From: Narthecium ossifragum
Lineage: Eukaryota > Streptophyta > Magnoliopsida > Dioscoreales > Nartheciaceae
DNA length: 64,000 nucleotides
Assembly: GCA_963920575.1 (NCBI GenBank)
Contig: OY986964.1
Coordinates: 18,169,987 to 18,233,986, forward strand
Reading direction: 5' to 3'
Part shown: positions 60,357 through 64,000 of the stretch, one piece after another
How positions within the stretch are numbered: the stretch's first letter is position 1
Layout: the number at the start of each line of letters is the position of its first letter
Position numbers and translations under genes: made by a program
Notes under the pieces: generated by a model
What the model was told of the DNA's origin: nothing
Database searches by the model: none
What the model saw: only the letters and a program-made list of their open reading frames with translations

Positions 60357-63106
60357 GTGAACCCGAGATCGAAAGATCTGAGCTTGGGCTTGTGTTTTAG
60401 CCCAAATTTGCCTTTCTGGGCGAAGGAGATCGATCTGGATTGCCAATGAGATCGATCTGGCCTTGCTAGCCAGATCGATCTGACATGCTTTGGAGATCGA
60501 TCTCTTAGCGCAGAAGGTCTTTGGGCTGTTGGTGGCTCGGGAGCGACCGATCGCTCCTTAGAGCGATCGATCGGTTTCGAGTCGGTGGGTTTTCTGCTTC
60601 GCGAGGACGGCCGCCGTTGGACGTCGCTCTCCCCTGTCAGAGGGGGAGGAGCCCTCCCCTCTCTTTTTCCCCCTTCCCCCGGCTTTCCCTCCCCCTTTCC
60701 CCTCCTTTTCTTCCCCTCCTCTTCCTCCTTCTCCTCCTTTCTTCTTCCTTCTTTCTCTCCCGAAGCTCTGTTTCTCTTCCCCTGTTTCCGGCAGCAAGCT
60801 TCATCACCTCCGTTCTCCCTCCTCCGATCATCTTTTTCGGCGTTCTAAGGCTCGTTAGATCCGTGACAACGAGAGGAAGATCTCTGAAGTGGTTTGGAGG
60901 CTTGTTCGTGATCAAATCACGGGGAATCAGCCGAGGAAAGTGCAGCTAGGTAGGGTTATACCTATTGAAGTTGTTTTTGGGCTTTCTTTAGATCTAGCCG
61001 TTGGATCTTGTTGATCTTTGTCTTGTTGGATTCCTTATGCCCATTAGAATTACTGATATAAGTTTTATGATGGTTGGTTGAGATTTGAGTAGGTTTTATG
61101 CATGATTAAGCTCAGATTTCTGGTTTTCTACTGTTCTTGAAGGACAGCCGGCTTGCGGCGTGTTTTCCAGCCGGCACGTACTTGATCTTGAGTTGAGATG
61201 ATCAGAAGAGTTGTAGATCTCTTCGTTAGCTTTCCATTCCATCTTATTTCATAGTTTTCTGATTTGTCTACGATTTGTTATGAATTGTTTGCTGGAGGGC
61301 TGCGTTGCAGCAATGAATGGGTAAGTTGGTTTGATCAGCGACTTTTGATTGGTGTTTCCCGTTAATCCAACCATTGGATGATTATAATTTTTCGATATAT
61401 TGATCATGGTATATACACCTACTGATGGCTAAGTTGGATCTGGAATTCGACGTCGTTTGGGCATCGGATCGACGGGATCAATTAGCCCCTAAGTAGAGGC
61501 TTTGAGTGTTTTTTATTATAATATTATATTTCGGAATATAATATTATATTTTTTACTATTTATCATCGTTTTTGGGGTTGCTTCCCGTTGCGGGAGTTCG
61601 CGGTTGACGGTCGTGGTACTATCGTAATGTCAGGACCCGCTGCGGATCGGCTGGCAGCGGTTAGTAGTACTGCTGCAGCGATCCAGTAGACTTATATGAT
61701 GCTTGACATACTGTTGCATGCTCTGCTTCTTATTTGTGTATGTCATAGCATGCATCCTTGAACTGTGCATTAGTTGCATTGGTTAGGGCGTGGGTGATCT
61801 TTGGGTCGTCGTCCCGAGGCTTGAAGCTTGGACTTAGCCGTAGGACGGGGGTTGGGCTTTTTGGACCCGGTTTGAATGGTGGTGCCCAGTCGATTCGATG
61901 ATAGACTTAGATGGCTGGTGCACTTGTGGCTTGATGATTGTAGAGGTCGTGTCGGCCTCAAGTCGGATCTGAGGTGTAGCCGGTGTCCGGTGTTCCTAAA
62001 ACTCTTGAGTAGAGGAGTTACCTACTCAGTGATGTCTTTTCCCACCAAACAGTGTTCAGTGTCCTGTTGAGAATCAACAGTGTCGTTTTCTGCTACTGAG
62101 TGTGACTTGACATGTGACCAGCCCGGCTGGAATACCATGATCGTGGGCCTCAGGGACACGCGGTGGGGTTATGGGACCCCTGTATACACCCAGGTTCTAC
62201 TTGAGGGCGACACTGTTGCGTTTCCCTCTTCCTTCTGTGTGTCGTAGTGTAGATCCCTACTGAACTTAGTGCTCACTCCTACCCGGGCTGCGTTTTGCAG
62301 GTGCAGGCGTCAGCTCTTCCTCTGTGGCCCCTACCGGGCAGTTGGTCGGCGGTGCGGCGGCGCCTGGTGGCTTTTGAGAGGTGGCAATATTTATTGCTTT
62401 TACACCTTTTGCTAGTTAGTCTCCTACGGGAGTGATGTTGTATTTTGAATCTTCCCCTCTCCGAGGATTTGTATATTAACACTTTGAGTTTTAATCTGTG
62501 GTTCGAGGTTATGCTAATCATTGTTGTTTTAATTGAGGGTGCTTTTGATGAACTGTTAGGGAGACCAATAGGTTAGAGGGAACCCTCGCCAGCTTTGTTT
62601 TTCGCGTTTTGTAGGTTTCGGTTCGCGTCGCCCGGCCCGGTTGGGCTTTCTCGGGTCGGGGCGCGACATGTCTGATATTTTTATTGCTATATCTTTGAAA
62701 ACATTAATGATGAAGGAAATGTGGACAATAGTAGCTATATTTATCACAACAAAGTCAAAATTACAATTGAATGGTTAAATGAGATACTCAATACACCAAA
62801 TGAAAGAGAGTGCACCTATTTTACTTCATATGAGGATCTTCCAAAATTTGATAAAGATAGGCAAGGGAGAAGGGCTATCCTTAGACCTAGTCTAGTTGAA
62901 AAAATTCCCATTAAATTAAATGACCTAAATCAAAACTATCGCGAGCTTGCCCACTTACTAGGAACAAATTTATTTCCCAAGGTTGGCCACCATTATTACT
63001 TGAAGCCCATTCATGCCTATATCCTTTCATTCATGGTTAGGGAGAAGCCTCAAAACTTAGGCTATATCATCCTCAAAGATATGCTTAACCTTACGGGTAG
63101 GCAATC

Positions 63107-64000
63107 TGTCGCGCCCCAATCCGCGTAGGCCCAACCGGGTCGGGGACGTGAACTGAAACCGAACTAAATGCGGAATAATTTTGGCGAAGGTTCCCTCTAG
63201 CTTACTGCTTTCCCTAAACAATTCATAAGCACTCTTATTTAACAATAATTCTAAACCTCAACAATATAAAAAGATAAATTCAATTCCTCAAGAGGGTTAA
63301 CATTTGTACAACATACTCCCATAGGAGACTAACTATACAAAAAGGGTATAGACAACAATCACCGCTCCTCAAGCACCGCCAAACGCCGCCGCGCCACCAA
63401 ACACCTGCCCGGTAGGAGCCACCGAAGAAGAGCTAACGCCTGTACCTGCAAAACACAGCCCGGGTAAGAGTGAGCAACTAAGTTCAGTAGGGTTCTATAC
63501 TACGACACACAGGAAGAGGAGGGACACAAAACAGTGTCGCCCGCAAGCTAGGCCTAGGTGTGCTACGGGGTCCCATAACCCCACCAGTGTCTCTAGGTAT
63601 CCAACCATGGTCACCTTAACGAATTAGGCACATCCCGGAAACACCCAGTACAATAGAAAGAGAACACTGCTGGGCAGGAAAAGCCTCTGTCGGGCAGGCA
63701 CACCCTCTGCCCAAGGATGAGACGTCGACACCGGCTGCACCCTTAGCACCTGGCTCGAGGCCGACACGACCTCTATGCCTCAAGCAATAAGAGTATTGAA
63801 ATCATCTAAGCTTATCATCAAGATTGACAGAATACTACCATCCAAACCTGAACCACGCTACCAACCACGGCCATAGAGCTAAATCCGAGCTACCCGAAAG
63901 CCTCGGATCAACGATCGACCCATCGCCCACGCCATATCACTATGCATCTAATGCACACCGATATGCATGCCATGATCATGCGTAGGTAAAGAGGTAAGCA
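63107..64000 (-). mobile_element. A6: family A LTR, cut by the window edge
   Basis: Starts TGTCGCGCCCCAATCCGCG in H directly after LTGRQS and runs off the window. Segments gcccgggtaagagtgagcaa and tggctcgaggccgacacgac match A3 and A4. Solo or part of a whole element cannot be told. Confidence 0.85.

Larger units (their letters stand above)
47590..62668 (+). mobile_element. A5: solo LTR of family A in H, split by I
   Basis: TGTGAGGACCTATCCC (47590) to GGTCGGGGCGCGACA (62668). Without I it is about 2453 bp. The flanks ggtcc (47585-47589) and tgtct (62669-62673) match at 3 of 5; aligning H around them supports a decayed duplication. Palindromes agatcgatct and gagcgatcgatcgg lie at 60425-60575, a pyrimidine tract at 60650-60765. 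Confidence 0.85.
47281..63106 (+). pseudogene. H: gene with a putative plant transposon domain, split by A5
   Basis: ATG 47281 opens MAPALPEVPSQAGKRKKQV, a basic N-terminus. A missing G near 47538 shifts the frame between FFTKMG and VKEFLELPKYMYPEMV. A5 (with I inside it) interrupts at 47590. The frame resumes at 62669: FENINDEGNVDNSSYIYHNK, ITIEWLNEIL, LTGRQS, until A6 at 63107. The pattern FL.LP..YPEMV, FY.NI and long hydrophobic helices resembles the plant-specific 'putative plant transposon protein' domain, usually found in retroelement-derived genes. The codon after MV, expected CGA, reads TGA past the LTR. Function unknown; assignment from memory of the family pattern. Confidence 0.6.

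Noticed and set aside
1087..64000. Cloning-linker or assembly artefact as the source of GATC and TCGA palindromes
   Set aside because: The palindromes lie inside LTR pairs at matching positions and differ by element; target duplications around them are intact.

Overview
The window is repeat-rich nuclear DNA of a flowering plant. It consists almost wholly of LTR retrotransposons inserted into one another. The plant origin rests on Ty3/gypsy polyproteins of Athila/Tat-like type, tRNA-Asp and tRNA-iMet primer-binding sites, a hAT-type MITE, a PIF/Harbinger-like element carrying exon 1 of a lignin-pathway O-methyltransferase, and many GC-rich solo LTRs. The GC-rich O-methyltransferase exon would fit a monocot, but the species cannot be fixed. 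I see no intact host gene, rRNA, tRNA or CRISPR array.

Layout (names are mine). (1) 1-3884: LTR fragment B2, holding a solo copia LTR (C-solo, 1087-3474), which holds a Harbinger-like element (1540-2929) with the O-methyltransferase fragment. (2) 3885-42165: D, a degenerate minus-strand Ty3 element. Its gag holds a hAT MITE (6038-10114), which holds a gag-only copia element (6283-10107). Its 5' LTR holds E1 (10726-38417, plus). (3) E1 carries three solo LTRs in gag (A1 with A2 nested inside it, and A3) and in its integrase a second, inverted member of its own family, E2 (24168-34739, minus). (4) 39345-41783: solo LTR A4 in the D LTR. (5) 42171-46864: G, another minus-strand Ty3 element into whose gag D inserted; its LTR holds solo LTR B1. 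(6) 46865-63106: H, a plant-transposon-domain gene split by solo LTR A5. A5 is itself split by I (47736-60356), a Ty3 element with three LTRs and an intact 1209-residue Pol. (7) 63107-64000: partial LTR A6. Most boundaries are supported by target-site duplications read directly: gatcg, TTA, catatcga/catatgga, acccc, cctat, ggaac, gagct, ccttt, actac, gtgaa. The deepest stack is G > D > E1 > A1 > A2.

How the parts relate. Only I retains a full Pol reading frame, and even its gag needs two frameshifts and two stop codons undone. The gag-only copia element and the 894-bp deletion derivative between LTR2 and LTR3 of I keep primer sites and LTRs but no enzymes, as expected of elements mobilised in trans. 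The inverted E1/E2 pair could yield long hairpin RNA.

The most unusual signal is a dense array of short palindromes (cores GATCGATC or GGTCGACC, often in closely spaced pairs). It recurs in nearly every retroelement here although their families are unrelated. It usually lies upstream of an LTR TATA box, but once it lies in a 5' leader (G) and once inside a gag-pol coding linker (D). A longer block containing an AGCCTCTGT-type segment is shared between copia, Ty3 and the A/B-type LTRs. This looks like a regulatory module that has been exchanged between unrelated transposons.
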